From: Maniola hyperantus
Lineage: Eukaryota; Arthropoda; Insecta; Lepidoptera; Nymphalidae
NCBI RefSeq assembly: GCF_902806685.2
Contig: NC_048549.1
Coordinates: forward strand, 8,821,594 to 8,885,593
DNA length: 64,000 nucleotides
Direction: 5' to 3'
The first letter of the stretch is position 1, and the number at the start of each line of letters is the position of its first letter. The notes beneath the pieces are model-generated. The model had not been told where the DNA came from. It did not search any database and saw nothing but the letters and a program-made list of their open reading frames with translations. A program made the translations under genes and the position numbers. Below are positions 1 through 10,336 of this stretch, one piece after another.

Positions 1-273
1 ATACTAATATTGTATGTTTGTATATCCGTCTGTCTGTCTGTCTTTCTGCTAGCTTTTCACGGCCCATCCGTTTAACTGATTTTGATGAAATTTGGTACAA
101 AGATAGCTTGCATCCCAGGACAGGACCCCGGGATGCAAGCTATGTCTCTTTGTGAGCTATGTAAGCTCTGTAAGCTTTGTACCAAAACTACTTTTGATCC
201 CGGCAAATTAAAGAGTTCCCACGGGATTTTAAAAGCCTAAATCCACGCGGAAAAAGTCGCGGGCATCATCTAG
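1..273 (+). mobile_element. Helitron (family B, non-autonomous), 5' end cut by window
   Basis: The first bases match the ACTAATATT head of this family, followed by a (GTCT)n run at 26-46. The copy ends in the family 3' terminus: a CGCGG...GTCGCGG hairpin, then GGCATCATCTAG, then host T at 274. Helitrons are known to end in CTRR behind a GC hairpin and to insert between A and T. The middle is rearranged into a foldback: TTTGGTACAAAG near 91 is answered by CTTTGTACCAAA near 174, and GCTTGCATCCC near 108 by GGGATGCAAGC near 131. Confidence 0.75.
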
Positions 274-2170
274 TCACCAATAAATGGTTCAAGAACCCAT
301 GAAGCCAGACCTACGTCTTAGCACAGGCAGAGTGAACTAGAGTGAGGAAACTCTCGGTTTTGATCCTGAATCGATATTACGCTAGGGGTCAAATATACCT
401 AGTCGTTTCATAGCCTACCTAGCATCAAATGTAGGTAACATTTGAAGCCTCGAAGTTTCGCTACAAGTTTCTGTCGTGAACTGTGGCAGAGGTCTATGTA
501 AAGGTTGAAAAATTTTCGCTACACTACAGGAGATGAAAAAAAATGACTAGGTAGGTCTGAATGAATTCTGGGTTATAGTGGCCCTGACAGATATCAGCTA
601 GTTACTAAGTAATCCTGCTGCACAGTGAAATCAAATGAAAATTTATTTCTTTCAAGTAGGAAAACTACGTTTGTGAGTCTACCACCGGCACCGGTTTTAC
701 GGTTATCTCCGAGTTATTTTTATCATGTATATAAAGCATGACTTTCATATGTTCTACGGGATACCATAAAAATCACGTTATCCATTACCTGACAATTCGT
801 TTGGAGGAAACCTCCTGATGTAATTGGGAGGAATTTTTTAACCCTTTATTCTATGACGTAGGTGGCTTTCATGGGCTCTTACTCTAAAAGCATTATGTTA
901 CGTAAGTAAAAATTAGATAAAGCCTACTTACCTACCTATATTTTTTGTATGTAGATCATCGATGCCACAACACCAAAAATGAAGCCAGTTATAATATATT
1001 AAAAAGTATAAAGATTTTCATAAACCTTTCAATCAACTTTCTAAGTGCAGCAAATTTATTTTAATAGACAGCATATATTCGGGACTCTACAAAATTCAAG
1101 TCGTTGAGGAATAGCATTCCGTATTATAAAATGAACCAACCGCAAGCAGCTGCAGAAGCAACATCATTACGATCTCCATACATATTTACATCTTATGATA
1201 TTTTTAATTCAATTTTCCCCGCGAAAGTTCGGAACCTACTCCGTTGAGTGTTGAAAGCTATCCAATTTGCGTAATACTGCCAAAATATCTCATTTCTACG
1301 CTCAGTGCCGTTCTGCAACTCTAAAACGACCAAATAAACACGTTCTACAAACGGAAAGACCATCTTTTATAATAGCAATAAAGTCGCATTTAGACTGAAT
1401 GCTTTTGAAGGTAGAGCCATTTGAAAATAAATCGCAAATGGAGTTTTGGCAATTCCATAATGCGAAAGTGGTCTGTTCAAGCTTTTGACTCTATGAAAAA
1501 AACGCGATACTCGGAAAACGATAGAAAAAAAGGGGAGGCATTTATATTTTTCATAGAGTTTTTATTTATGGTTCGATAAATATGCGTAAAGCGATATTTA
1601 GAGCATCGGCACTCTGCCGATTAGTACGTAATGGGAGCTTTGTAGAAACACCGCTTTGCGGATCTCTGTGGTAAATGCTAACCCTTTCAGCTTTGAAGCT
1701 ATCAAAATTATTTCAGAGAAGGCTCGGAGGAACAAGTGGATTGATGTTGTAGGATAACTTTGAGGAGACTGTAAGCCTTCTGCGGCTTTGCGTTCATGTT
1801 AAGTTATTAGGAGTAACGAAATTAGATTATACTTTTCCTTGCAGACCAAGCTAGAAATTCTATTATAAGTAGGTCCTTACGTGAATTGCTAGTTGAATGT
1901 AATTTTAAACTAAATATGTAGTATCTAAGCTTGTACCAGCTGTGGCCTGTACTGTAGTGTAGACACCGTGGATGGAAGGAAGGTATCACACTAACTACCT
2001 ATAGCTTGAAATAGCTAAATGTCTCCACCGAGAATCGACCCTGGAACCACTAATTTTCAAGGCGTAGCACGTCATGAGACTTCATCCACCGGGCTTGCAC
2101 TAGTTCTATAATGTAAGTAACTAGTGGACTAAGAGTCCGTGAGGGCCAGACCTTCGTTATTTTATAACAA
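274..2170. other. Unique AT-rich DNA, no gene seen
   Basis: I see no long open frame, splice pair or recognised repeat here. The stretch lies upstream of the promoter at 5.3 kb. Confidence 0.5.
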
Positions 2171-2505
2171 CTGCAAGTTTTTTTTTAAATTCTGACATAA
2201 GTTAGGCCTTCTCACCAGGTGGTAAGTGATGATGCAGTCTAAGATGGAAGCGGGCTAACTTGGAAGGAGTATGACAGTTTTTATTGAACCCATACACCTC
2301 TAGTTTCTATACGGCATCGTACTGGAACGCTAAATTGCTTGGCGGCACAGCTTTTCCGGTAGGGTGGTAACTAGCCACGACCGAAGCCTTCCACTAGACC
2401 AGACTAGAATTTTAGAAATTATAAAATTCCAAACCCCTGCCGGGAACCCGGGACCTCCCACTAATAAGACCACAGCGCTTACCAGGGAAGTCGTCAAGTT
2501 TCTAT
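2171..2505 (-). mobile_element. tRNA-derived SINE (type 2), near full length
   Basis: Read on the minus strand it starts with a tRNA-like head (GGTAAGCGCTGTGG, then a degenerate B-box region GGTCCCGGGTTCCCGG near 2440-2458). It runs through a body about 300 bp long and ends in an A-rich tail, seen as T10 near 2171-2180 on the + strand. Related pieces are at 46541-46620 and 62287-62513. The GGTCCCGGGTTC block is common in lepidopteran SINEs. Confidence 0.75.
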
Positions 2506-2686
2506 GCACATTGTCCCCAACATAGAGAGGGACGATCAGTTTGCAGTATGGATCATGGTGGCTTTGGCAGATAACAGGTAACAAAGACGTATAAAATCTT
2601 TCTTCAAAGTAGGTATACCTACCTAAATTCAAATTTTTTATAATTTTCTTCGGAATAGTACCTATTAGAAATCGCGTCATGCATTG

Positions 2687-2789
2687 CCAGACACTTAGTA
2701 TCGTGGCAACCCCCTGCCAAAAACTCTTAAACTTTAATACCTATGTCTTTGGTGTTTGCCAGGGGGCTGCCACGATAATAAGTGTCTGG
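2687..2789. mobile_element. MITE-like element with ~30-bp inverted ends
   Basis: CCAGACACTTAGTATCGTGG at 2687 is mirrored by CCACGATAATAAGTGTCTGG ending at 2789. The match continues inward through CCCCCTG and CAGGGGG. The total is 103 bp with a short AT-rich loop and no coding capacity. I found no clear target-site duplication, so the superfamily is open. Confidence 0.65.
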
Positions 2790-2796
2790 AGTTGTC

Positions 2797-2913
2797 TACT
2801 TTTCCGGGATAAAAAGTAGCCTATGTCCGCCCCTACGACGTAAGCTATTTCTGTACCAAAGGCCAAAATCAAACAGACAGACACACTTTTGCATTTATAA
2901 TATGAGTCAGTTA
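2797..2913 (-). mobile_element. Helitron B fragment (5' half)
   Basis: The copy contains CCGGGATAAAAAGTAGCC, then the (CAGA)n run and GCATTTATAATAT, which is the family 5' end read on the minus strand. The CTAG end is missing; the adjacent MITE sits where the 3' half would be. Confidence 0.6.
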
Positions 2914-3008
2914 GTATTTATTATCTGACGGTTAATTACGGTACCTATTGTTAAGTATGGAAGAAAAGATTTAATCACAATTTATTCGTCGTTCATTAGG
3001 TAATCATA

Positions 3009-4166
3009 ACCTACACATAAGGTAACGAGGTTAATCAAAGGGATACAAATCAATTGGTCGACTCCCTCGCTTGCTTCTCACATGCCTCTCACGTGCCGCG
3101 CTAATACAGTGGTAAATGAATTGCGCCTATCATAAACAACTACTACACGGTTAGGGCACGCACTTGCAATATTAATTGCTTCCGTTCATTATTAGACGAC
3201 CCAGGATCGAACCCCAAACCTCCTGATAAGTAAGACGACGCGACGTCCTAACCCCTAGGCTATCACCGCACCATCACACCTCTAACTTGTTCGGAATTAT
3301 GTGCGTTTTAAGCAATTAGGTAAATATCACTTGCTTTAACAGTAAAGGAAAATATCGTGTGAAAACCGGCATGCATCAGAGTTCTCCATAATGTTCTCAA
3401 AGGTGTATGAAGTCTGCATGCCAATCCGTACTAGGGCAGCGTGGCGGATTAAACCCAAAGCCTTCTCATTCTGAAAAGAGAACCGTGCTCAGCAGTGAGC
3501 CGGCGATCACGATAATGACCTACAAAGAAGGTAACAAGATTAGTCAAAGGGTTATACAAATTAATTGATCAACTCCCTCGCCAACTTCTTGCATGCCTCT
3601 CACGCGCCGCGCTCATACAGCGGTCAATGGATTGCGTCCATCATAAACAACTACACGGCTAGGGCACGCATCTGTAATATTAATTGCATACGTTCGTTAT
3701 TAGGCGGCCCGAGATCGAACCCCCGACCTCCCGAAAAGAAGGCCAACATCCTTACCACTGAGTAGGCTATCTCCGCACCACACTCCTAACTTTTTGGAGC
3801 TATATTGTGCGTTTTAAGCAATTATTATCACTAGCTTTAACAGTGAGGGAAAACATCGCGACGAAACTTGCATGCCTGAGAGTTCTCCGCAATGTTCTGA
3901 AACGAGTGTGAAATCTTTCAATCCAATCAATTCCCTCAGTACTGGGCTGGCATTGGATTAATCATGATGATGACCTACACAGAAGGTAACAAGGTTAGTC
4001 AAAGGGATACAAATCAATTGGTCGACTCCCTTGCTTGCTTCTCACATGTCTCTCACGTGCCGCGCTAATACAGTGGTAAATGAATTGCGTACATCATAAA
4101 CAACTACACGGTTAGGGCACGCACCTGTAATATTAATTGCCTCCGTTCATTATTAGACAGTACGGC
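3009..4166. repeat. Tandem array of a composite ~0.5-kb unit (2.4 copies)
   Basis: Units begin at 3009, 3518 and 3973, each with ACCTACA..AAGGTAAC. Units 1 and 2 have two parts. The first is a ~190-bp non-SINE segment (GTCGACTCCC, CACGTGCCGCGCTAATACAG, AACAACTACACGG, ATTAGACG). The second is a SINE-like part whose tRNA-like head (GGATCGAACC...CCTCC) is inverted relative to the body (GTGCGTTTTAAGCAATTA, GAGTTCTCC, GTGAGCCGGCGAT). Unit 3 stops after the first segment, at 4166. The units are clearly diverged, so the array is not recent. Confidence 0.75.
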
Positions 4167-4439
4167 ACCTTATTCTTACTTTTCGGAAAAGGAATTGAAC
4201 AGTAATTATTAATTAGCCATAGCAGTGGTGAAGTATTTATTGCTATTTTTACCCGACTACAACAAAGCCAAAATGAAGGGTTAAATTTCAGCAGTCTGTT
4301 TATAAAATGTTCCACCGCAGTGCCTAAACTACTGAGCTGATTTTAATAAATGAGGTGTCAATCGATTCATTAGACGAGATAGGCTAGGATAGGATAGTGT
4401 TTTAAGTAAGTCAACCAACAAATTATAAAATCCATACGT

Positions 4440-4608
4440 TAATAATCATAAATGCGAAAGTGTATCTGTTTGTCGACAGACTTGTTATGTTTTTAGGGCC
4501 CATCGATTGATAGATACAACGATAACTTTCATCTCTGAGATGGAGATAAGCTAATTTTTACCCCGGAAAACAGAGAGTTTAAGATGTTAAAACCAGACGA
4601 AGTTGTGT
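4440..4608 (+). mobile_element. Decayed Helitron B copy
   Basis: CATAAATGCGAAAGTG at 4448 is the family 5' end, and ACCCCGGAAAAC..AGAGTTTAAG is the body. The 3' hairpin is degraded (CCAGACGAAGTTG) and there is no CTAG. Confidence 0.5.
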
Positions 4609-4690
4609 ACATTCAGTGGCGTGCAGGTCATAGAGGCATAAAAGCACTGCTTACCCTACCATTAGACATGTTCAAACTTATATGAAAGAC
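4609..4690 (+). repeat. Fragment of a 'GTGCAGGTCATAGAGGCATAA' repeat
   Basis: GCGTGCAGGTCATAGAGGC followed by GCACTGCTTACC resembles the fragment at 63450-63512 (GCACTACATAGATGC, GCACTGCTTACC). Both are short and I cannot assign them to a class. Confidence 0.4.
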
Positions 4691-4850
4691 TTTACAAAAA
4701 AAAATACATACATAATTCATGTTAAATAATATTGTTAATATAACATTATTTAAAAAATAATACATAAAATAATTATTATTAAATAATAATATTAACACAC
4801 AGAGGTGGGTGTGTATTATTAAATAATATTATTACACACACCTCTTCTTC
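4691..4850. repeat. AT-rich palindromic stretch
   Basis: The stretch is made of TAATAATATT-type units. GAGGTGGGTGTGTA at 4803 faces TACACACACCTC ending near 4844, so about 43 bases can fold on themselves. It may be a remnant of a foldback element. Confidence 0.4.
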
Positions 4851-5291
4851 AAAAACTCGCGCACGCCCGTTCAAAACGATCACGAGCGGTCGCGATTGTG
4901 ATTGCGCGGTCGACATCGGACGAAAAAGCTGAGGACCGAAATGCTTACGGCTTACAAGAAAACGTTTATATGTGTGACACAATTCACCTCGAAATCTGTT
5001 AATGTGTGCGTCAAATGACCCGTCGTTAACGGGCCCAAATAAGCAGTACTTCTGTCCAATCACAAGAGAGAAATTTGTATCAGACATATTGTTTTGAAAA
5101 CCGCGCGTGATTTAAATTCGTAAGTTCATGTAAACAAATGAGTATTTTATCTATTGCTATAAAAACTATATTTATTATGATTCTCTACTTTTTCAATGTT
5201 GTTAATTTATTGATATTATTTTATTTTCCATAAATTTAAGTACGTTTTAAATTCTAAGAAATTATAAAGTTTGTTTTTTGATTTTGTATTT

Positions 5292-5346
5292 TCGCGCCGT
5301 CTCCGGCGAAGTGCGCACTGCGCGGCGCGCGCTTTCTGTTGTCAGT
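5292..5346 (+). promoter_or_regulatory. Candidate core promoter: CpG-rich block plus initiator
   Basis: In an otherwise AT-rich region, 5292-5332 is a dense CpG block (TTCGCGCCGTCTCCGGCG, GCGCGGCGCGCGC). It is followed by TCAGT at 5342-5346, which matches the arthropod initiator and would place the start at A5344. There is no TATA box at the right distance. Exon 1, with a strong donor, lies 180-230 bp downstream. A minus-strand open frame at 4779-5087 points away from it, so the promoter could be bidirectional. Confidence 0.5.
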
Positions 5347-5525
5347 TTGGCACTCGAGCTGTTTTCAAGAAAGTTTGTTTGTTTTGATCGACAACAAGAA
5401 TAGTTTTCTTTGTAAAAACTGAATATTACTTGCAGGTTATGTGTGTGAGATCTTATTAGTGTACCTAGTGATAACAGAATGATTAAATTGGTATTGTTCG
5501 CTTATCAATTTAACAAGCGTTGGAA
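5344..5525 (+). other. Probable 5' UTR with two upstream ORFs
   Basis: The leader is inferred from the initiator to the main ATG at 5526. It holds two short upstream ORFs: 5439-5459 (6 codons plus stop) and 5479-5532 (17 codons plus TGA). The second overlaps the main ATG in another frame, its stop lying four bases past that ATG. This arrangement usually lowers translation of the main frame or makes it depend on reinitiation. No transcript data are available to fix the start site. Confidence 0.4.
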
Positions 5526-5571
5526 ATGTTGAGGTTATTATATCTCCGGTTCAGAACTTTTTCGAATCTAG
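5526..5571 (+). CDS. Exon 1 of the long-intron gene: N-terminal leader, 15 codons
   Basis: ATG at 5526 opens MLRLLYLRFRTFSNL. The exon ends in a one-base overhang (G) before a strong donor, GTAAGTAAG at 5572. The leader has three Arg, many Leu and Phe, some Ser/Thr and no acidic residue, which is the composition of a mitochondrial presequence; that reading is an inference. The one-base overhang joins in frame to exon 2, whose acceptor at 18327-18328 needs exactly one incoming base (G+AA gives Glu16). The start was chosen because it is the only ATG in this leader that joins exon 2 in phase. Intron 1 is 12.8 kb. A missing intermediate exon cannot be excluded. Confidence 0.5.
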
Positions 5572-5820
5572 GTAAGTAAGTGATAAATATAATCAATTTA
5601 GGGTTTGTTTATATGCTATACACGATCGTTACCACAATAATCAAAATATTCTGACGTAGATTTACCGAGTCGATTTAATTAGAATTCCATAAATTAGTAT
5701 AGCCTACCTAAACAACTAACTACTCCTTATAATGAACAATCTGATTTTCTTTTTTAAAATGAACTATTGTGTTTACTTAAGGACTTGTACCTGTATTTAC
5801 CTATTAATTTAACTACCTAA
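5572..5820. other. Start of intron 1, unique AT-rich
   Basis: No repeat or open frame is recognised between the exon 1 donor and the first interspersed element. Confidence 0.4.
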
Positions 5821-6240
5821 TTTTTAGGGTTCCGTACCTTAAAAGAAAAAACGTAACCCTTATAGGATCACTTTGTTGTCTGTTTGTCTGTCAAGAAACC
5901 TACAGGGTACTTCCCGTTGACCTAGAATCATGAAATTTGGTAGGTCTTATAGCTGGTATTAGGGGAAAAATCTGAATAACGTGAATTTGTGGTAACATCA
6001 CACAAAAAAAATTAAATTGTGGTCATAAACTAAATAATTAGTATTTTCAATTATCAAAGTAAGTTAACTATATCAAGTGGGGTATCATATAATAGGGCTT
6101 CACCTGTGCATTCTCAAACATATTTTTATTAATTTTTATGCATCATAGTTTTTGAATTATCGTGCAAAATGTCGAAAAATTGTGACTGCAGTACGGAACC
6201 CTTATTGCGCGAGCCTGACTCGCACTTGGCCGCTTTTTAG
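5821..6240 (-). mobile_element. CCGGCCAAG-type interspersed element, full length
   Basis: On the minus strand it begins AAAAAGCGGCCAAGTGCGAG and ends with GTACGGAACCCTAAAAA. These are the ends shared with the copies at 45548-46002, 39057-39600 and 55119-55491. The interior has a (GTCT)n-type run, GACCTAGAATCATGAAATTT and GGGGTATCATATAA. It is about 420 bp and non-coding. The family is very common in Lepidoptera; I cannot name its class with confidence. Confidence 0.75.
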
Positions 6241-8763
6241 GGTTTATTAATGTCACTCTGCTGTCTTTCTATTCGTCTGTCATGGGTCCCTAGCTCCTAG
6301 ACGAAATGAGTTACAATCCTGAAATTTTGGTATTTGGTGTAGAATGTTTTTTTTTTTTTTAATGCCTACCCTAGCTTCAAACCTTGTGACCGCCACTGTG
6401 TACATTATCTAGTTGTAACAAATGGATTAGTTTACTTGTATTCCAAAAACTTGTAGTCAGGGGTTAAAGTGTCGAAAAGTAACACAAAACCCAGATTCCT
6501 TCGGTCACGCCGCCCTTGGCAATAATAACACCGTATGTCCATATGTCCCACCCGGGTTAATTCCGCCCCATACCACTAGTATGAACGATGACCCCTTTAT
6601 TACTTATTAAGGAGCTTCTGCCCGTACCGGCGTTATTTATGTTCTCTAATAATAATTTGTATTAAATCACGGTCGCTTCCCGCTGGACATACGGGATTTG
6701 TGGCCTATTGTTGTTGCTTACGGAAAACGGAAGAAAAAATACAAGCATGTATGTAAAAGGACAAATGGGATCCTTTCTACTCCAAGTTTCCTGTCTGGTC
6801 TGTCGTGACTAATTGTTATTACGCTGGTCCAAGATGCAACACGATAAAAATAAAGAAATGAATAACAAAAAGGTTCATACATTTTTATCCGACTTCCAAA
6901 AAGGAGGAAGTTGTGAATCAGGTGCGTTTTAGACGTGTCAGGCGGATAGAATTGCCAAAGAAATTGTATGTACTACTACGTCGAGAATTGCTCTATGCGT
7001 GTCAGTGTTCAAAAATAATATGATGTAGCCATCCGTGCAAAGAAGGTACTGTACGTTTGTAAAATATCAAAAGTGGCCTCTGCTGTTACGGTTGAAAGTA
7101 TGAAAATATAATATGACAATATACCTACCTAGGTGTAAAGTCTGCTATTCTTCTTTCACCTTGGTCATTTTAATTAATATTTTTACATAGTAGTACCTAT
7201 TATACTTATATATGCAAACGTATAATATGTTAAGAAATATTATATTTTAGTCCCCGTTGCTTCCAAACTTTGCCTCGTAAATGTACAAACATCGTTCTAA
7301 AATTAAATTATATTCAACGCGTCCTGTCGTGCATAATTCAAACTTTTTCGCAGTTCATAAAAAGGGTTAAATTGATAGTAGAGCAATAAGCTGATCTTGA
7401 TATATTTCCAATTTCAATCATCGATTTATAGTAGCCAATGTAAACAAAATTTGTAAATTTATTCGTGCCATTTAGACGGTTAGTGTAAACGTTATTGTTG
7501 GAGAATGTAAATCTTTTAGCGATATTTTATTGCTATAGATGTAGGTAATAAATATAACGTAAACAGTTCAAATTCGGTCATTATAATAAATATAATGTGA
7601 ACACTTTTATAACTTCTACTTATAACCGTCGATCAAGGATATATTCTGTGATACCCTAGATTCACGTACATTTTCAGTAAAGACAATCATTTAGCTAAAA
7701 ATGTAGCTGACTAGATAGTCCATAACTAGGCATTCAACTCCAATAAAAGCACTGACAAACAAAGACGAAGACAGACCGACGAATAAACAAAAAGCTTATT
7801 TGATAAATCATCAAGAGTTCGTCGCTGACGGCGTATTTTAACAAACTGATAATAAATTATTGCTATTGATTTGCTATTGATTGACCTATCGATAAATTAT
7901 TCGTTGTAAATATCATTTTCCATTTAAGAAAATATGAACTTTTGTTCAACGATATCACATCATCAAGGCGTCTCCTGTAGGTTGAATGCTCGCAGCTGAC
8001 AACACACCATTCAGAAGGAAATCTCGACGCTCAATCAGAAGGCATCGATGATAGATAGGCCAGAAGTAGGCACATAAATCAAGTATCAAGATTCTTCAAG
8101 AGCTAGGACTATACACAAATCGAATGACACTTTCAAAATGCAACTGTCACGGTAAACTATGACGCCCGCTGAAATAATGCGAGCAAATGACGAATTTCCC
8201 ATTATTAAGTCACGGTAACGTGCCAACCGAATCACGGTATTCGTTTTCAATCAGAGATTTTGTGAAAAATTGCTATGACAGTATTAGTCATTTTTTTAAG
8301 CCAAATTTGGTTTTAATGCCCCCATTATGGTTTCGCTGCACGCTACTGCAAAAAAGTGTATCAACAGGAAACAAAAGATCTTGTGCCTATTACGAAATTT
8401 TTTTAATGTAACAAAGTATGGCACTGCGCAAAAAATTTAAAAAGTTATACTACCCTTTTCGCGTGATATCGTAATTGTTATAATATTTCATTCAAGCCTT
8501 ACATTGTTCACTGATAAATAAAGCTCAATTTTTTCGTGTGCCATTAATAAGCCATTAAAATTTAAATCACGTGCCAAAAATGCCAATTTAATCCCTAATT
8601 ACGGTTCAAAAATTTCAACGACACGCATATTAAAAGAAAAAATTAATTTCATCTCAGTAAGTAATTAAAGGGAATCGGGTAGGTGTAAATTATTTAATGG
8701 TGCCTCGATAAACGAGTTCGGGACACCCCAAAAAAATAATCCACGATGTTGGGTCAACGAACG
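6241..8763. other. Intron 1, mostly unique AT-rich DNA
   Basis: A short piece near 6885-6920 (CCGACTTCCAAAAAGGAGGA) matches the head of a common lepidopteran repeat. A T17 run lies near 6345. The stretch 7930-8230 is GC-richer and unique. No exon is supported: the 74-codon frame at 8187-8411 has no splice context. Confidence 0.4.
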
Positions 8764-9233
8764 GTACAAGACATGACACGGCGAAGTGTAAATCTCGTGC
8801 CCTTATCTGTAGCCAATTCGCATACATTACATCGCAACATCGACACTAAAAGTGACTAAGTAAAAAAATTAAAAAGTACTTAAGGTCCTTTTTTTAGAAT
8901 TCAAAAAAGCGACCAAAGGTGTTATTGGATTTTGGTTTTTTATTAGATTTATTGGAATTAAATAAATAATTTTATTTCACTTAATACTAATGCCTAATGT
9001 ACAAGACATGACACGGCGAAGTGTAAATCTCGTGCCCTTATCTGTAGCCAATTCGCATACATTACATCGCAACATCGACACTAAAAGTGACTAAGTAAAA
9101 AAATTAAAAAGTACTTAAGGTCCTTTTTTTAGAATTCAAAAAAGCGACCAAAGGTGTTATTGGATTTTGGTTTTTTATTAGATTTATTGGAATTAAATAA
9201 ATAATTTTATTTCACTTAATAGTAATGCCTTTT
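8764..9233. repeat. 235-bp direct tandem duplication, two copies
   Basis: Copies at 8764-8998 and 8999-9233 match at an exact offset of 235 bases. The one substitution I found is C8987 against G9222. The last few bases of each copy are junction sequence and do not match. The unit is unique elsewhere in the window and has no transposon ends, so this looks like a local duplication, either very recent or an assembly artefact. Confidence 0.85.
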
Positions 9234-10159
9234 AACAGGCACTTCATATAAATCAAGTCTTTCAATATACCTATATGTAAGTAGGTAATAAATAGGTACC
9301 TATACCACAGCATATATAATAGTATTAATAACTGGAAATAAGTATCCAATAATGCCGCTATCTAATGCTAGAAAGAAACCTGCTGGTTGATTAAAGACAT
9401 GCTGCATCAATCATTCCTACTATCTTAATTGTTATGACTAGCTAAATTTATAGTAGGTATTGCGATTATCACATTGTAGGAAAGTTATAGGTATTCTTAA
9501 ATACCTTAACTATTTTATTTTATATCAGTAATTTGAACATTCTAAAAAATGTAATAAGTTTGACAGCTTCCCAATGAAAATTCACCCACATTTTATTTTA
9601 TTCTAAGCGAGTCGCAGGGACTTGCTAGACAAAAAGACAAGACCGTACTATTGAAAAACAATCACTAGATTAAGATGACGACAAGTACGACTAAAAATTC
9701 TAAATTTGGGGTTATGTCACTTTTGAAAGTGCGACATGTTGAAGACTCTGCGGGCGACAACATTTGCATTTTAAGCACCGGGCAGTAATTATTAGTGCCT
9801 TTAATTATTTGCCCGGTCAAGGCGGTGACGCGTGGGGAATGTACCATAATTTGTTTTTGTAATCTAAATGACGTGGGGAAAATAATGCCGCGCGATTGTA
9901 CATTGTACAATGCGGGCTTAGTTTATTGAGAATTCCAAAATCTTAAAGGTGCACTTTGATTTATTTAATACAAAGTACCGACTCAGTCACTCTTGCCCTT
10001 AAAAAGGTACTGTTGCTTGACAATATAACAAAGTTATACAAGTTCCAGTTGTAACAAAGTCGGTACATAGGTAGGTATGCGTATAGTACCTACCCAGGGC
10101 AGACTCGTCCATATAGGTGAACGGGGTGACGTTCCAGGACGGCATGCCATGGTCATCTG
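9234..10159. other. Intron 1, unique AT-rich DNA
   Basis: 9395-9430 (CTGCATCAATCATTCCTACT) looks like a worn end of the family at 10160. The 81-codon minus frame at 9665-9910 has no start or splice context that supports a gene. Confidence 0.4.
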
Positions 10160-10336
10160 GAGGGCGATTGTCTAAAACCTGCATCAATCATTATTACAAT
10201 CTCAATTGTTCTGATTGGCTGCTTTTGTGCGATTCTTGTTGCAACAATGCATTGTAGCCAATAGTGAGCGAGCATTAACCAATCAGAGATGATTGCGATC
10301 GTGACATTTTAGCTGTCAAACAACCGCGGTAGAGCC
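10160..10336 (-). mobile_element. ~180-bp CGCGGTTGTTTGACAGC family, copy 1
   Basis: On the minus strand it runs from CTACCGCGGTTGTTTGAC to ACAATCGCCCT. It shares its whole length with copies at 23885-24064 and 53944-54124. The internal landmarks are ATCTCTGATTGGTTAATGCT, ACAATGCATTGTTGCAAC and AATGATTGATGCAGGTTTT. The ends are weakly inverted (GCGGTTGTTTGAC against GCGATTGTCTAAA), which suggests a MITE. It is non-coding. Confidence 0.75.

Noticed and set aside
2330..2680. 116-codon minus-strand frame
   Set aside because: Most of it falls inside the type 2 SINE; it is a chance frame.
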